Positions 26,220 through 38,696 of a DNA stretch of 48,291 nt are shown here, piece after piece (the stretch's first letter is position 1; the number at the start of each line of letters is the position of its first letter). The stretch comes from Streptococcus pseudopneumoniae. Lineage in GTDB: Bacteria > Bacillota > Bacilli > Lactobacillales > Streptococcaceae. A program made the translations under genes and the position numbers. Location: NCBI RefSeq assembly GCF_001070715.1, contig NZ_JVRR01000004.1, forward strand, positions 1-48,291. The letters are read 5' to 3'. Below the pieces are notes generated by a model. That model did no database searches and had not been told where the DNA came from. It saw only the letters and a list, made by a program, of their open reading frames with translations.

Positions 26220-27194
26220 ATGAGAAAGAAACTCTTTCTGACCAGTGCTGCGGTCTTGTGGGCAGTAACAGCTATGAATAGCGCCCATGCAGCAACAGAT
26301 GTTCAAAAAGTTATCGATGAAACCTACGTCCAACCTGAATATGTCCTAGGTTCATCATTGTCAGAAGACCAAAAAAATCAAACCCTTAAAAAACTAGGCT
26401 ACAATGCCTCAACAGACACCAAAGAACTCAAGACCATGATACCTGATGTCTATTCTAAAATCATGAATGTGGCCAATGACTCTAGTTTACAGTTGTATTC
26501 ATCAGCCAAGATTCAAAAGCTAGGTGACAAATCGCCACTTGAGGTCAAGATTGAAACACCAGAAAACATCACTAAGGTGACGCAGGATATGTACCGCAAT
26601 GCAGCAGTAACCTTGGGTGTGGAACACGCCAAAATCACTGTAGCAGCACCCATTCCAGTTACAGGTGAGAGTGCCTTAGCCGGGATTTACTATTCGCTGG
26701 AAGCTAATGGAGCCAAGGTGCCACAAGCTAACAAAGATTTGGCTCAAGAAGAGCTAAAGGCTTTGTCCGATATCAATGCTGAAAACAAGGACAAAACAGG
26801 CTATGATGCTAATAAATTAAACGTTGCCTTAGCAGATATTAAGTCAGGACTCGCCAAAGCTAAAGAAAGTAAGGGAAATCTGACAGAAGAAGATGTCCGC
26901 AAGATTGTTGAAGATACCTTGAAAAATTACAAACTTGATCAGGTCATAACAGGAAACCAGATCAATATCATCATCAATTTTGCTTTAAATCTCTCAAAAA
27001 GTGATATCCTCAGCAATGCAGACTTCACTAAAACCCTAAATGACCTTAAACAAAGTATCGTATCACAAGCTGGTGACAGTTTTAAAAATATCAACCTTAA
27101 CTTTGATGCTGATAAGGCGCTAGAGGACGGCGGGAACTTTTTAAGCTCCCTCTGGCAAGCCATTGCCAACTTCTTCAAGAGTTTTGGTTCTTAA
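26220..27194 (+). CDS. DUF1002-family secreted protein
   Basis: A 324-residue protein with a clear signal peptide cleaved after NSAHA. The mature part matches the DUF1002 family of Gram-positive secreted proteins, with a Lys/Glu-rich helical middle and NLNFDADKALEDGGNFLS near the end. A short hydrophobic C-terminal helix (LWQAIANFF) may touch the membrane. No function is established. AAAGGAGGAAA gives a strong ribosome site. It is expressed separately from pvaA, which ends in a terminator. Confidence 0.83.
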   Translation: MRKKLFLTSAAVLWAVTAMNSAHAATDVQKVIDETYVQPEYVLGSSLSEDQKNQTLKKLGYNASTDTKELKTMIPDVYSKIMNVANDSSLQLYSSAKIQKLGDKSPLEVKIETPENITKVTQDMYRNAAVTLGVEHAKITVAAPIPVTGESALAGIYYSLEANGAKVPQANKDLAQEELKALSDINAENKDKTGYDANKLNVALADIKSGLAKAKESKGNLTEEDVRKIVEDTLKNYKLDQVITGNQINIIINFALNLSKSDILSNADFTKTLNDLKQSIVSQAGDSFKNINLNFDADKALEDGGNFLSSLWQAIANFFKSFGS

Positions 27195-27203
27195 GAAATT
27201 TCA

Positions 27204-27212
27204 TGGTATAAT
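27204..27212 (+). promoter_or_regulatory. Extended -10 promoter of rlmCD
   Basis: TGGTATAAT is a full extended -10 about 55 bases before the rlmCD start, in the short gap after the DUF1002 gene. Confidence 0.65.
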
Positions 27213-27255
27213 AGATGGTAACCGTAACGTTGCCGTCTTTTTTGTCGGCTAATAG

Positions 27256-28626
<1,371 letters not shown>

Positions 28627-28628
28627 TG

Positions 28629-28655
28629 CTCAAAAGGTTCTCCAGAACTTTTGAG
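28629..28655 (+). other. Strong hairpin between rlmCD and its duplicated 3' end
   Basis: CTCAAAAGGTTCT pairs with AGAACTTTTGAG with one bulged G and a two-base apical gap. There is no T-run, so it is not a classical terminator. It sits exactly between the real and the duplicated rlmCD ends. Confidence 0.6.
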
Positions 28656-28657
28656 TC

Positions 28658-28705
28658 CCACAAACGCATCATGTGGAGTGTGTTGCTCTGCTCGTAAAAA
28701 CCTAG
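28658..28705 (+). pseudogene. Remnant of the 3' end of a second rlmCD/rum-type gene
   Basis: This stretch translates as [15 protein letters not shown] followed by a stop. It aligns with [15 protein letters not shown] at the true rlmCD end (28576-28620). The two DNA copies are similar but not identical, for example CATCATGTGGAG against CACCACGTTGAG. The difference suggests that the second copy came from another strain or element rather than a recent local duplication. A stop two codons upstream shows that it is not expressed as part of a longer protein. Confidence 0.8.
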
Positions 28706-28730
28706 AAACCTTTGAATGAAAGGGATAACG

Positions 28731-28755
28731 AAAAGCCTTGATTGCAAGGCTTTTT
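28731..28755 (+). terminator. Terminator after the rlmCD region
   Basis: AAAAGCCTTG pairs with CAAGGCTTTT around ATTG, with a T-run. It closes the core segment and probably serves rlmCD. Confidence 0.85.
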
Positions 28756-29234
28756 GTATTGGCGTGGGGAAGTATCAGAGTGAGAAAATTTTTGGAATGA
28801 ATAGAAGTGATAGCTAGAAATTATCAGTTTCTATTTCCATTTACCCTGTGGGTACGTGTTTGTTTCCATTGACAAGAAGATTGTGGGAATAGAAACGTCC
28901 CCACCTTACATATCTCCAGAATGGGCGATTGAAATTGAGACAATTTAATAGAGATAAGCTCTTGTTATGTTTCTTTTAAGTCAATTAACTAACAATACTC
29001 AAAGTATGCTCAAAAATATGATATAATCTAGGACATAAGGCAATACTGTTTTAAAGTATTTTCTCTTAACCATGTCTCGTTAGACAAATCTGATTCGTCT
29101 GGTTTTCTAATAGATTTTAATGCTGACTTGGTTTTATAGCCATTATGCTCTCCATTATTTTAGTGTAGAACACTTTGGTTATTAGTTTTTTGTTACATTG
29201 TAAGCAAATCAATAGAGATAGAAAAAGGAATTAT
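28756..29234 (+). promoter_or_regulatory. Long intergenic region and leader of the RpiR genes
   Basis: No intact gene is seen. A 44-codon open stretch without a start (28814-28948, ending SPEWAIEIETI) may be a gene remnant. An extended -10, TGATATAAT, ends at 29027, giving a leader of about 200 bases. That leader contains AATACT/AGTATT (29042-29060) and AGACAAAT/ATTCGTCT (29082-29100, one mismatch, followed by GGTTTTCT) hairpins, which could attenuate transcription. AAAGGAATTAT at the end is the ribosome site of the first regulator. Confidence 0.55.
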
Positions 29235-29957
29235 ATGTTTAGTTATGAGGTTGTAGCAAGTTTTAACGACTTAGAAAATGCTATTTATACAACTATTTTA
29301 GAAAATGAAAATATATCCTCTATGACAATCAAGGAATTGGCCCAACTTGCACATGTATCAGTTGGAACCGTACAACGATTTTGCAAGCATCTAGGATTTG
29401 ATGGATATAGCCATTTTAAGATTGCTTATAAAGAATATTTAAAAAATGAGCAAATTATTTTAAACAATCAAGACAATCATTCTTTGAAGCTATTCATTGA
29501 TTATACTGAGCAAGATACTTTTTTACAGCTGATTATGGAGGCTGTGGCAATCTTAAAGAAAGTTGAACAGATTGTTTTTGTCGGAATTGGTTCCTCTGGA
29601 ACTTTAGGTCGATATGGAGCGCGCTATTTTTCAAATATTGGCAAATTTAGTATGTGTATTGAAGATCCTTGGCAACCAGTGCTACAAAACAGTATGGAAA
29701 AAACTTGTGTCATTGCCTTATCCGAATCTGGTGAGACTTCTCAAACATTGAAAATTGTACAAAAATTAAAGGAAAAAGGTTGTCCAGTTATTGCCATCAC
29801 AAATACATTGGAATCAACATTGTCAAGGCTATCTGATTGCTCCATAACCTATCATGTTCCTCAATTATTTTTAAATGGGTTTAATATTACGACGCAGGTA
29901 CCTGTTATTCTCATTATTGAAATGTTAATGAAACAACTATATACTACAAAAGCATAA
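29235..29957 (+). CDS. RpiR/MurR-family regulator (first of a tandem pair)
   Basis: A 240-residue regulator. The N-terminal helix-turn-helix is MTIKELAQLAHVSVGTVQRF (residues about 30-50). The C-terminal SIS domain, which binds sugar phosphates, shows FVGIGSSGTLGRYGARYFS and ALSESGETSQTLKIV. I chose the ATG at 29235 with AAAGGAATTAT before it; a longer frame to 29175 gives an unrelated N-terminus. It probably controls the neighbouring beta-glucoside genes in response to a 6-phospho-sugar. Confidence 0.88.
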   Translation: MFSYEVVASFNDLENAIYTTILENENISSMTIKELAQLAHVSVGTVQRFCKHLGFDGYSHFKIAYKEYLKNEQIILNNQDNHSLKLFIDYTEQDTFLQLIMEAVAILKKVEQIVFVGIGSSGTLGRYGARYFSNIGKFSMCIEDPWQPVLQNSMEKTCVIALSESGETSQTLKIVQKLKEKGCPVIAITNTLESTLSRLSDCSITYHVPQLFLNGFNITTQVPVILIIEMLMKQLYTTKA

Positions 29958-29965
29958 GGGTGTCT

Positions 29966-32297
<2,332 letters not shown>

Positions 32298-32309
32298 GGA
32301 GTAATTAAA

Positions 32310-32612
32310 ATGAATATTGGATTGTTTTGTGCAGCAGGTATGTCAACAAGTATTTTGGTTGAGCGAATGAAAGAAGCGGCTCAGAAAAAAGGGAAAGATG
32401 CAACAATTGCAGCTTATTCCATCAGTGAATTGGAACAAAGAGTTGGAGATATTGATGTGGCTCTATTAGGCCCACAGGTTGGTTTCCAACTTGAAAAAGC
32501 AAAAGAAATTTGTGCTTCTCACAATGTTCCTGTAGAAGTGATTGCAATGGCTGATTATGGCACTGCAAACGGTATGGCAGTTCTTAAACAAGCTTACATG
32601 ATGAAAAAATAA
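32310..32612 (+). CDS. PTS lactose/cellobiose-type IIB component
   Basis: A 100-residue PTS EIIB. The phosphorylated cysteine is C7 in NIGLFCAAGMSTS, and ALLGPQVGFQLEKAK is a family motif. It takes phosphate from the IIA protein encoded at 33950 and passes it to the sugar carried by IIC. AAGGAGTAATTAAA precedes the start. It lies between the GH1 and IIC genes, eight bases or so from each. Confidence 0.93.
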   Translation: MNIGLFCAAGMSTSILVERMKEAAQKKGKDATIAAYSISELEQRVGDIDVALLGPQVGFQLEKAKEICASHNVPVEVIAMADYGTANGMAVLKQAYMMKK

Positions 32613-32619
32613 GGAGAAG

Positions 32620-33936
32620 ATGATGAAGGATAAACTGATTAAAAAGTTTGTTGATGGGATGATGGCCTTTGTCAATACCAAAGGTGTAACAGCGATAAAA
32701 GATGGTATTGTTTTCTCTATGCCATTGTTGATTGTTGGCTCCATCTTTCTTATCTTGGCCAATCTTCCAGTTCCAGCTCTAGCAACGATGTTAGAAACTA
32801 GTGGTATTACCCCTGTTCTCAATCAAGCAATTGGTGCAACCTTTAATATCAGTGCGATTGTAACAGTCATTGGGATTGCGTATACCTATGCTAAGCTAGA
32901 AAAACAGGAGCCGCTTGGGGCAGGTGTCATTGCCCTAGCAGTTTTCTTGCTAATCCAGCCTTCCAGTTTGATTTATAAAAATGGGGATGTAGTTGGTAAC
33001 ATTATTCTGAAGGATTGGACTTCCGGGAAAGGGATGATTGGTGCCATTATCGTTGGTTTGATTGTAGGAGCAAGCTATTCTTGGTTTTTGAAGAAAAATA
33101 TCAAAATCAAAATGCCAGATGGCGTACCAACTGGTGTAGCCAACGCATTTTCAGCCTTGATTCCTGCTACTGTTATCATCACAGCGGCAACGATCTTTGT
33201 CGGACTTGTTGAACAATTGTTTAAGGTCACAACGATTGAAGTGATTTATAATCTTATTCAAACACCAATGCAAGGCTTGACTGACTCATTGTTTGGTGCG
33301 GTGCTTATGTGTTTCCTTGTACCATTCTTATGGATGTTTGGGGTTCACGGCTCAACTGTAGTTGGTGGCATCATGAGTGGCTTGCTACAGGCGAATGCTT
33401 TGGAAAACCAAGCCATTTTAGATAAGGGCCTAGAATTAAATCTAGCCAATGGCGGTCATATTGTGACGATTCAATTTTTTGATCAATTTATCAATGTTAC
33501 AGGTGCCGGGATTACGATTGGTTTGGTAGTTTACATGGTTGCATTTGCAAAATCAAAACAACTAAAAATTCTTGGACGTCTTGAAATGGTTCCAGCCATC
33601 TTTAATATCAATGAGCCGGTGCTCTTTGGTTTGCCGATTGTAATGAATCCAGTTTTAGCAACTCCCTTTATATTAACGCCTATTTTATCTTGTATCATCC
33701 AGTATTCAGCGATTTATTTTGGACTGACACCTATGTATGGTGCCGTTCAAGTTCCGTGGACTTGTCCTCCAATTATTTCAGGATTTATCATCGGTGGTTG
33801 GAAAACAGCCTTGTTGCAAACACTTATTTTGGTTATGTCTTTCTTTGTTTATTATCCGTTTATTAAACAGATGGATAAACAAGCTTTACAAGCTGTAATA
33901 CAAGAAACAAGCGATTTAGAAGATGAAGATTGGTAA
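32620..33936 (+). CDS. PTS lactose/cellobiose-type IIC permease
   Basis: A 438-residue membrane permease with about eight to ten helices. FNINEPVLFGLPIVMNP is the conserved substrate-site loop of the family, and FGVHGSTVVGGIMSG is also typical. It transports and phosphorylates a beta-glucoside together with IIB and IIA. The gene opens with two ATGs in a row; either may be used after AAGGAGAAG. The sugar cannot be told from sequence alone, but the linked GH1 enzyme suggests cellobiose or another aryl- or oligo-beta-glucoside. Confidence 0.93.
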   Translation: MMKDKLIKKFVDGMMAFVNTKGVTAIKDGIVFSMPLLIVGSIFLILANLPVPALATMLETSGITPVLNQAIGATFNISAIVTVIGIAYTYAKLEKQEPLGAGVIALAVFLLIQPSSLIYKNGDVVGNIILKDWTSGKGMIGAIIVGLIVGASYSWFLKKNIKIKMPDGVPTGVANAFSALIPATVIITAATIFVGLVEQLFKVTTIEVIYNLIQTPMQGLTDSLFGAVLMCFLVPFLWMFGVHGSTVVGGIMSGLLQANALENQAILDKGLELNLANGGHIVTIQFFDQFINVTGAGITIGLVVYMVAFAKSKQLKILGRLEMVPAIFNINEPVLFGLPIVMNPVLATPFILTPILSCIIQYSAIYFGLTPMYGAVQVPWTCPPIISGFIIGGWKTALLQTLILVMSFFVYYPFIKQMDKQALQAVIQETSDLEDEDW

Positions 33937-33949
33937 GAGAGGTATTAAA

Positions 33950-34270
33950 ATGGACGAAAAAGTACTCGAAGTGTGTTTTCAAATTATCACCTATGTAGGA
34001 ACAGCAAAATCTATGTACATCAATGCTATTCAATTGGCTAAGCAGGATGAATTCGAGCAGGCTAAAGATAGAATTAAACAAGGCGAAGAAGCATTTGTAC
34101 AGGGACACAATGCTCACCACTCACTTTTGACAAAAGAAATGAATGGGGAATTAAGCGAAACAGGTCTACTTCTGATGCATGCTGAGGATCAGTTAATGAG
34201 TGCAGAAGGTTTTCGAACGATTGCTGAGGAATTTATAGCAGTCTATAAACGCTTTGAGGAAGGTAAATAG
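33950..34270 (+). CDS. PTS lactose/cellobiose-type IIA component
   Basis: A 106-residue helical EIIA of the trimeric lactose/cellobiose class. The phospho-acceptor histidine should be in GHNAHHSLLTKEM and the trimer-stabilising region in LLMHAEDQLMSAEG. I chose the ATG at 33950, which follows AGAGAGGTATTAAA. A longer frame from 33923 overlaps the IIC end and lacks a match. It completes the PTS, so the transport part of the operon looks intact. Confidence 0.9.
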   Translation: MDEKVLEVCFQIITYVGTAKSMYINAIQLAKQDEFEQAKDRIKQGEEAFVQGHNAHHSLLTKEMNGELSETGLLLMHAEDQLMSAEGFRTIAEEFIAVYKRFEEGK

Positions 34271-34278
34271 AGCAAGTT

Positions 34279-35727
34279 ATGAAAGTAAAAAATCAAGCAA
34301 TGTTAATTACCTATTCAGACAGTCTTGGAAAAAATCTGAAAGACTTGAAGTAGGTCTTAGAAGGCCCTTTGAAAGATGTGGTCGGTGGTGTCCACATTCT
34401 TCCCTTCTTTCCATCGTCAGGCGACCGCGGGTTTGCACCCATGAACTATACCAAGGTTGATGAGGCTTTTGGAGATTGGAGCGATATTGAGGCACTCAGT
34501 CAAGACTACTACCTCATGTTTGATTTCATGATTAACCATATCTCAGCCAAGTCGCCTTTTTCCTTGATTTCCTAGAAAAGAAAGATGAGTCTGCCTATGC
34601 GGATTTGTTTATCCGCTACAAAAACTTTTGGCCAAACAGTGGGCCGACTCAGGAAGATGTAGACCTGATTTACAAACGGAAGCCACGTGCTCCCTATCGC
34701 ATTGCCAAGTTTGCTGATGGTAGTGAGGAAAAAGTTTGGTGTACCTTTGATGAGCAACAGATCGACCTCGATGTGACAACAGAAACAACTCGTCGCTTTA
34801 TTCAGGAAAATCTGGAACAGCTGGCGGACCACGGAGCTTCCATTATTCGCTTGGATTCCTTTGCCTACGCCAATAAGAAAATCGGCACTAACTGTTTCTT
34901 TGTTGAACCAGATATTTGGGAAATGCTTCATTTTCCGCGTCAGCTATTGGCACCAAAAGGAGTGAAAATTCTTCCAGAAATTCATGAACATTACACCATT
35001 CAGCAAAAAATCGCTGAGCAAGACCACTATGTCTATGACTTTGCCCTTCCAATGCTGGTTCTTCATGCTCTTTATTCAGGTAATGTCAACCGTCTTGTTC
35101 ACTGGATGGAAATCTGCCCTCGCAAGCAATTTACAACCTTGGACACGCACGATAGTATCGGAGTGGTCGATGTCAAGGACTTGCTAACAGATGTTGAAAC
35201 AGAGGCGACAAGAGAAGCCCTCTATACCCAAGGAGCAAATGTCAAAAAGATTTACAGCTCAGAGGCCTACAACAATTTGGATATTTATAAGATAAATTGT
35301 ACCTACTATTCAACTTTAGGAAATGATGACCAAGCCTATCTCTTGGCACGTGTGCTTCAATGTTTTGCACCAGGTATTCCGCAGATTTACTACATTGGCT
35401 TGTTGTCAGGAGAAAATGATATCGAATTGCTCGAATCAACCAAAGAAGGCCGCAACATCAACCGTCACTATTATGATTTGGAAGAAATTGAGCGAGAAGT
35501 TCAACGCCCAGTTTGTCCAGTCCTTGTTCGATCTGCTCAAATTCCGTAATACCAGCGCAGCATTTGATGGAGAGTTTGCTGTTGATATGGAAGACGCTAA
35601 TACTATCCACATCAGTTGGACCAATACCGATGCCAATACAGTGGCAGAATTAAGAGCTAATCTGAAAGATAAATCATTTGAAATTACAGAGAAAATAGAT
35701 AGTGAAAGAACATCGATTTATCTATAA
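34279..35727 (+). pseudogene. gtfA: Sucrose phosphorylase, broken (gtfA pseudogene)
   Basis: The combined frames match GH13 sucrose phosphorylase over its whole length of about 480 codons. Matches include [81 protein letters not shown] and [14 protein letters not shown]. It is broken by an in-frame TAG at 34351, a one-base shift in the T-run near 34555 and a second, compensating shift near 35510. The final frame equals the first. The enzyme would split sucrose with phosphate. Several lesions point to an old loss rather than a sequencing error. Confidence 0.9.
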
Positions 35728-35735
35728 TAGAATAC

Positions 35736-35775
35736 AAAAGAGTGGTGGAAACGTTTGATTTCCTCACTCTTTTTG
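35736..35775 (+). terminator. Terminator of the PTS / gtfA operon
   Basis: AAAAGAGTG and CACTCTTTTT form the base of a hairpin that continues as GGAAA/TTTCC with an unpaired base. T residues follow. Confidence 0.78.
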
Positions 35776-35870
35776 TTAGCTAGTTAGTAACAAAATAGTA
35801 CTTAAACGTAAACTATGAATTATATTCTGTTGTGACGATAATTGTTCGAGAATATTTGTAATAAAAAAAC

Positions 35871-35900
35871 AGGAACAGTCAATTAAACTGCTCCTATTTT
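35871..35900 (+). terminator. Second hairpin terminator before the CPBP gene
   Basis: AGGAACAGT pairs with ACTGCTCCT, with one mismatch, around CAATTAA. ATTTTTATG follows. Confidence 0.7.
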
Positions 35901-35990
35901 TATGATAGAATATAGGTAGTTATAATCGAGAGCAACTAAGAAGCAGTAAAAAAATATTATACGTAGAATAATCAAGATTAGGAGGATAAA

Positions 35991-36728
35991 ATGACAGAAA
36001 TTGATAAAAGGAATTTAAAAAATTATCTTTATTGTACATTTGGAATTACTTATATAGTTTGGGGGATTCTTGCCATCTTTACGCAATCTCATATTTTGGG
36101 ATTAGAAACGATTATAGGAAGAACATTACATATAGTAGGTGCACTTGGACCAGCTATTGCAAGTGGCTTTTATTTGAAAAGGAATAATATAAAATTTAAA
36201 CATTTTGTATTTAGTAAGAAAGAAAATAGTAGTATTTATTTCATTATTCATTTGTTAGCAATTTTGATACTATTTTCTGTATCTTCCTTAGAATTAAATG
36301 GAGTATCAATTTATCTGATGCCTTTATTCTTTATACAATTAATTTTTTTTGGTGGTGGACATGAAGAATTAGGATGGAGAGGTATATTACAACGGTTACT
36401 TGATAAAAAATATACTTATTGGCAATCTAATTTGATTGTAGGATCAATTTGGGGAATTTGGCATCTGCCTTTATGGTTTATAGTTGGAGAAAGCCATCAA
36501 GGATTTCCTTTTATTTTATTTTTTATATATACATTATTTTTAAGTTTTGTTTTAGGGCTTCTTTATCGTCAAACGAAATCTGTGGGGTACTGTCTATTAT
36601 TTCATGCGTTCGCAAATTTGTTAAATCTCTATTTTGTGTTAAAAATTAATGTTATTTTTATCATCATTTTTATTGGTTATTTGATTTATACAATATTGGC
36701 TAGTAATAGAATTAGTAAGGAAAAGTAA
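35991..36728 (+). CDS. CPBP-family intramembrane metalloprotease
   Basis: A 245-residue membrane protein with about eight helices and the CPBP (Abi) motifs. GGGHEELGWRG carries the EExxxR catalytic pair (E125, E126, R130), followed by SIWGIWHLPLWF with a metal-binding histidine. LFHAFANLLN is the last conserved histidine segment. Such proteins can process lipoproteins or peptides or give bacteriocin self-immunity. No bacteriocin gene is seen next to it. TAGGAGGATAAA is the ribosome site. It appears AT-rich and stands alone. Confidence 0.88.
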   Translation: MTEIDKRNLKNYLYCTFGITYIVWGILAIFTQSHILGLETIIGRTLHIVGALGPAIASGFYLKRNNIKFKHFVFSKKENSSIYFIIHLLAILILFSVSSLELNGVSIYLMPLFFIQLIFFGGGHEELGWRGILQRLLDKKYTYWQSNLIVGSIWGIWHLPLWFIVGESHQGFPFILFFIYTLFLSFVLGLLYRQTKSVGYCLLFHAFANLLNLYFVLKINVIFIIIFIGYLIYTILASNRISKEK

Positions 36729-37018
36729 TTTTAACTTTAGATTAGTATATCCATTATTGAAAGTAACGATTGGCTAATTAGATGATCTATGTTAGAGAAT
36801 TATCTATTATAATTTAAAGTGGAGTGATGAATGTCGTTTCTTTTGGAACTGGAGAAAATCTTTCCGTTCCACAGTATCATTTTAAAATGATTTTCATTGC
36901 CTTTTGTTTATTAGTATAAAAGAAAAATATTATCACATGTTGAGGCAGTATCACTGCTTGTACAAGCTGATTAAACAAGGATGTAGCTAGTGAAAGTCCT
37001 ACAGTAAGGAGTTTAAAC
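36729..37018 (+). other. Gene-free spacer with hairpins
   Basis: No open frame is supported. TGGAAC/GTTCCA around GGAAAGA-like bases (about 36844-36873) forms a hairpin. Further on, GTAGCTAGTGAAAGTCCTAC (36983-37002) can fold, and its GTGAAAGTC core recalls conserved parts of bacterial group II introns. That likeness is weak. AAGGAGTTTAAAC at the end serves the next gene. Confidence 0.4.
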
Positions 37019-37825
37019 ATGAAATTCCATGAATTTGGTAATAAGAATTTGCCTCCTATTTTACTGATACATGGTGGTGGCAGTTCTTGGTGGAATTATC
37101 TTCGTCAAGCACGTATCTTGTCAGAAAAATACCGTATTATTCTACCCACTTTGAATGGCCACGGCGAGGAATATCAACTTGATTATGTTTCTACTGAAGA
37201 TTCGGCTTTGGAGATTCTAGACTATATCAAAGCAAACTGTAGTGGGAAATTGTTTGCAATCGGTGGTGTTTCACTTGGTGGTCAAATTGCCATGGAGCTT
37301 TTGTCTTTAGACAGTGAAATTGCTGAGAAGACCATTATAGACGGAAGCCTCTGTATTCCTCAACCAAGGTTAGCTAAAATCAGCATCTTTCTAGTGTCTC
37401 TATTTGGTAAACTGATGTTCAATAAATTCTCTTGCAAACTTCAGTTAAGCATGATGAACAAACTCTATCCTAAACTGGCTTATCCAGAGGAAATAAAAGC
37501 TTATTATTTGGAGGATCTTCCAAGGACGCCTGTCAAAACATTGGTGACCATTTACAAAAACTATATGGGGCATTACAAGCTGAAAGATATGATTTCTGCT
37601 AGCAAGGCTCAGGTTCTGTATATCTATGGTGAAAAAGAATTGAACTGTGTGAAAGAATCAGCGAAATTATTTCATCAGCTACATTCAAATACAATTTTGT
37701 ATGAAGCAAAAGGGTATAACCACGGTTATTTATCAGCTTACCTGCCTTATGAGTGGATTGATTTGGTGGTTCCATTTTTAAAGAGTGATTCATTAGAAAT
37801 TTGTAACGAATCTGATATGCCATAA
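37019..37825 (+). CDS. Alpha/beta hydrolase
   Basis: A 268-residue alpha/beta-hydrolase-fold protein. ILLIHGGGSSWWNY forms the oxyanion region, the nucleophile elbow is GGVSLGGQIAMEL (S85), and the late histidine is in YNHGYLSAYLP. A candidate acid lies in the strand VLYIYGEKELNCVKES. The substrate is unknown. It ends 11 bases before a truncated ADP-ribosylglycohydrolase gene and could once have been co-transcribed with it. Confidence 0.85.
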   Translation: MKFHEFGNKNLPPILLIHGGGSSWWNYLRQARILSEKYRIILPTLNGHGEEYQLDYVSTEDSALEILDYIKANCSGKLFAIGGVSLGGQIAMELLSLDSEIAEKTIIDGSLCIPQPRLAKISIFLVSLFGKLMFNKFSCKLQLSMMNKLYPKLAYPEEIKAYYLEDLPRTPVKTLVTIYKNYMGHYKLKDMISASKAQVLYIYGEKELNCVKESAKLFHQLHSNTILYEAKGYNHGYLSAYLPYEWIDLVVPFLKSDSLEICNESDMP

Positions 37826-37836
37826 AGAGGAACCTT

Positions 37837-37965
37837 ATGCTAGGAGCAATTATTGGAGATATTGTAGGTTCAGTTTACGAATGGAACAATATCAAAACGA
37901 AGGTTTTTTCTTTATTTTGTGAGGATTGTTTTTTCACGGATGATACGGTAAGTCCGAACCGTTGA
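37837..37965 (+). pseudogene. Truncated ADP-ribosylglycohydrolase (DraG-like), N-terminus only
   Basis: The first 38 codons read MLGAIIGDIVGSVYEW and end CEDCFFTDDTV, the start of an ADP-ribosylglycohydrolase with the metal-binding TDDT motif. The frame then departs into SPNR and a stop, so about 85 percent of the usual protein is missing. At the break, ACGGT-AAGTCCGA-ACCGT forms an inverted repeat. AGAGGAACCTT upstream still looks like a working ribosome site. The following SAP-domain gene seems to replace the lost part. Confidence 0.88.
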
Positions 37966-38069
37966 ATGTGTAAGTTTGTTAGTGAAACGAAGTTAAACGT
38001 CAAAACAATGAAACTAAAACTCCATTATTTTGATATGACAACCTAAATTGGTTTTAAGGAGGTGTTATA

Positions 38070-38696
38070 TTGATAGAAAGCAGACCTGAGTTTGATAAAA
38101 TCGCATCCTTTGATGAGTTCAATAAATACTATTGGTACCGTGATGAACTTTCACAGATATGCAAGTCATTAGGGCTTGAATATAGGGGTACTAAACAAGA
38201 ACTCAATCATATTATTGAGCAGTACTTTAAGGGGAATTTGATTAAAAAATCATCAATAAAAAGGAAAAAGAAACAAGTAGAAGTCGTTGCCTTAGATACG
38301 CCCTTACTTGAATGTGGATTCTCCTTTAATGCAGACTTTAGAGAATATTTCTCAACTTTAACAGATGTTTCGCCCTTTAAGTTTACTGCCGATATGGCGA
38401 CTGCTTGGAGAAAAGTAAAAAGAGAAAATGATTTGAGTTTTACAATCCAAGATATGCTAAAAGTTTATTATGGAAATTCAGATTATGCCAAGTATGATCA
38501 TTTGGTTTGTCAATGGAACCAATTTTTAAAGGACTTCTGTGCAGACGAAAATAGTCGTAACTACTCAAACAAGTTAAAAGTTGCATCTATTCTTTGGAAA
38601 GAAGTTAGAAATTCAAGTAATGAAAAAATTTATTCAAAAAATCTTTTGACTGAATATGCTGATAAAATAAAAGAGTATGGGAAGGTAGTTCAATAG
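38070..38696 (+). CDS. SAP-domain protein
   Basis: A 208-residue basic protein. Residues about 25-55 (ELSQICKSLGLEYRGTKQEL) form a SAP-like helix-extension-helix, a motif often used to bind DNA or RNA. A Lys-rich linker follows, and the C-terminal part is helical (FTADMATAWRKVKREND). The start is a TTG at 38070, supported by AAGGAGG ten bases upstream. The function is unknown. It is common in streptococci as far as I recall, and here it lies at the breakpoint of the truncated DraG gene. Confidence 0.75.
   Translation: MIESRPEFDKIASFDEFNKYYWYRDELSQICKSLGLEYRGTKQELNHIIEQYFKGNLIKKSSIKRKKKQVEVVALDTPLLECGFSFNADFREYFSTLTDVSPFKFTADMATAWRKVKRENDLSFTIQDMLKVYYGNSDYAKYDHLVCQWNQFLKDFCADENSRNYSNKLKVASILWKEVRNSSNEKIYSKNLLTEYADKIKEYGKVVQ

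Noticed and set aside
34254..34460. Short plus-strand frame overlapping the IIA end and gtfA start
   Set aside because: It runs in a different frame from the sucrose phosphorylase matches and has no protein-like features of its own.
35746..35759. cre-like TGGAAACGTTTGAT after gtfA
   Set aside because: It has two mismatches at key positions and lies in the loop of a terminator downstream of the genes, so control is unlikely.
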